Source: Cyprinodon diabolis (Eukaryota; Chordata; Actinopteri; Cyprinodontiformes; Cyprinodontidae). From it: DNA of 64,000 nucleotides. Positions 63,033-64,000 of the stretch are shown one piece after another; the first letter of the stretch is position 1; each line of letters opens with the position of its first letter. Position numbers and translations under genes: made by a program. Under the pieces are notes generated by a model that saw only the letters and a list, made by a program, of their open reading frames with translations, searched no databases and was not told the DNA's origin. The stretch lies in NCBI GenBank assembly GCA_030533445.1, contig JARPUW010000287.1:62001-126000 (forward strand), given 5' to 3'.

Positions 63033-64000
63033 GCTTGGAACCAAAAACATCTGCTCAAATCTACTGTATATTGTTAGTTTTCAGCTCTAGATGATTGCCA
63101 GAAAAGATCATGGCTGTATCATTAATGGTTTGTCTGTTACAACTCCAGAGGCCAAAATGGCATTATCTCACTGTGAAAAGAGCGTTTTGGCCTCAACCTT
63201 CTGATTTGAAGCTGGGAACCAAAAACATCTGCTCAAATCTACTTTATATTGTTAGTTTTCAGCTCTAGATGATTGCCAGAAAAGATCATGGCTGTATCAT
63301 TAATGGTTTGTCTGTTACAACTCCAGAGGCCAAAATGGCATTATCTCACTGTGAAAAGAGCGTTTTGGCCTCAATTTCTGATTTGAAGCTTGGAACCAAA
63401 AACATCTGCTCAAATCTACTTTATATTGTTAGTTTTCAGCTCTAGATGATTGCCAGAAAAGATCATGGCTGTATCATTAATGGTTTGTCTGTTACAACTC
63501 CAGAGGCCAAAATGGCATTATCTCACTGTGAAAAGAGCGTTTTGGCCTCAACCTTCTGATTTGAAGCTGGGAACCAAAAACATCTGCTCAAATCTACTTT
63601 ATATTGTTAGTTTTCAGCTCTAGATGATTGCCAGAAAAGATCATGGCTGTATCATTAATGGTTTGTCTGTTACAACTCCAGAGGCCAAAATGGCATTATC
63701 TCACTGTGAAAAGAGCGTTTTGGCCTCAACTTCTGATTTGAAGCTTGGAACCAAAAACATCTGCTCAAATCTACTTTATATTGTTAGTTTTCAGCTCTAG
63801 ATGATTGCCAGAAAAGATCATGGCTGTATCATTAATGGTTTGTCTGTTACAACTCCAGAGGCCAAAATGGCATTATCTCACTGTGAAATAAGCGTTTTGG
63901 CCTCAACCTTCTGATTTGAAGCTGGGAACCAAAAACATCTGCTCAAATCTACTTTATATTGTTAGTTTTCAGCTCTAGATGATTGCCAGAAAAGATCATG
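63033..64000 (+). repeat. Partial HOR at the right edge (positions 1-5 and start of 6)
   Basis: CTGTAT monomer 1 (G at 63066), then 2, 3, 4, 5 (K at about 63887) and the first part of the next monomer, cut at the window end. The array continues to the right. Confidence 0.93.

Larger units (their letters stand above)
1..64000 (+). repeat. 177/178-bp satellite DNA array filling the window
   Basis: Every base belongs to a tandem head-to-tail repeat of a 177- or 178-bp monomer, about 360 complete copies and one partial. The phase used here starts each monomer at GCTGGGAACC or GCTTGGAACC. All copies point the same way; no unique sequence, mobile element or inversion interrupts them, and the array runs off both ends. 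Monomers differ by only a few substitutions plus a one-base length difference (CAACC versus CAAC/CAAT near the end). G+C of the first monomer is 69/178. Copies are ordered into a 20-monomer higher-order repeat. A centromeric or pericentromeric role is inferred from monomer length, HOR order and homogeneity; the sequence itself shows only a homogenised satellite. The family name is not recognised. No coding gene, tRNA or rRNA was seen on either strand. Confidence 0.98.

Noticed and set aside
1..64000. CRISPR array, because of regular repeats.
   Set aside because: There are no unique spacers; the full 177/178 bp repeats and variation is point-like. No cas genes.
1..64000. CENP-B box at the GCTTGGAACCAAAA segment.
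   Set aside because: Only TTGGAA.C matches; the essential TTCG and CGGG parts are absent in every monomer variant seen.
1..64000. Primate alpha satellite.
   Set aside because: Monomer length is 177/178 rather than 171 and the sequence does not follow the alpha consensus that I know.
1..64000. A hidden transposon, gene or inversion between HORs.
   Set aside because: Every stretch was accounted for by monomers on the same strand; distances between HOR starts are whole multiples of about 177.6 bp apart from the 19-bp deletion.
1..64000. A previously undescribed gene system (defence, biosynthesis, toxin).
   Set aside because: No coding capacity; both strands carry frequent stops in all frames of the repeat.
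1..64000. Roughly 10-bp phasing of A/T tracts (offsets near 13, 26, 35, 47) as a nucleosome-positioning signal.
   Set aside because: Spacing is uneven (13, 9, 12) and does not continue through the monomer; too weak to claim by eye.

Overview
The whole 64 kb is one uninterrupted head-to-tail satellite DNA array. The repeat unit is a 177/178-bp monomer (about 39% G+C), present in about 360 complete copies plus one partial copy at the right end, all in the same orientation. I found no gene, RNA gene, transposon, unique spacer or inversion, and no array edge at either end. A monomer near nucleosome length, kb-scale higher-order periodicity, very high similarity between copies, and only one CpG per monomer (about 6.7 expected from its base composition) point to a eukaryote with a CpG-methylated genome, most likely a vertebrate, and to a centromeric or pericentromeric array. 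I cannot name the species or the satellite family from the sequence, and the monomer is not primate alpha satellite as I know it.

Monomers differ at a few diagnostic sites, which I use to number the positions of a 20-monomer higher-order repeat (HOR) of about 3,552 bp. The sites are: start GCTGGG ('G'), GCTTGG ('L') or GCTTGAAAATA ('X'); AAACATC or AAATATC; CAAATCTA or CAAAACTA; CTTTAT or CTGTAT; GCCAG or GTCAG; TGGCTG or TGACTG; TAATGG or TAATAG; TCTGTT or TCTTTT; GAAAAGAGCG ('R'), AAATGAGCG ('M'), AAATAAGCG ('K'), AAAAGAACG ('N') or AGCTTTTT ('F'); end CAACC, CAAC, CAAT or CAAAA. The canonical order is: 1 L-CTGTAT; 2 G...CAAT; 3 L-R; 4 G...CAAC; 5 L-K; 6 G-TCTTTT; 7 G...CAAC; 8 L-K; 9 G-TGACTG-TCTTTT; 10 G-TAATAG-M; 11 G...CAAT; 12 L-R; 13 G-F; 14 G...CAAC; 15 L-AAATATC-K; 16 G-TGACTG-TCTTTT; 17 G...CAAC; 18 X; 19 L-R; 20 L-CAAAACTA-GTCAG-GTGTC-N-CAAAA.

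Layout, with HOR starts set by monomer 1: 1-2664 partial HOR; 2665 9-mer; 4262 20-mer; 7815 19-mer; 11190 9-mer; 12787 20-mer with a 19-bp deletion; 16320 9-mer; 17917-26443 rearranged 48 monomers; 26444 20-mer; 29996 25-mer; 34437 20-mer; 37989 14-mer; 40476-52553 a 68-monomer run in which HORs are fused through hybrid monomers; 52554 21-mer; 56284 20-mer; 59836 18-mer; 63033 to the end, partial. Left third: a larger [20-mer][9-mer][20-mer] repeat of about 8.7 kb. Middle: a [20-mer][25-mer] composite of about 8.0 kb. Right: a chain of hybrid-joined, shortened HORs.

Nothing here works as a gene set. The biology is in the array's structure: a nested hierarchy (monomer, trimer-like block, 20-mer HOR, 8-9 kb super-repeat) written by unequal exchange, with several crossovers placed to within tens of bases by hybrid monomers. 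Each monomer also carries a near-perfectly kept 10-bp inverted repeat able to form a hairpin or cruciform, and lacks a CENP-B box.
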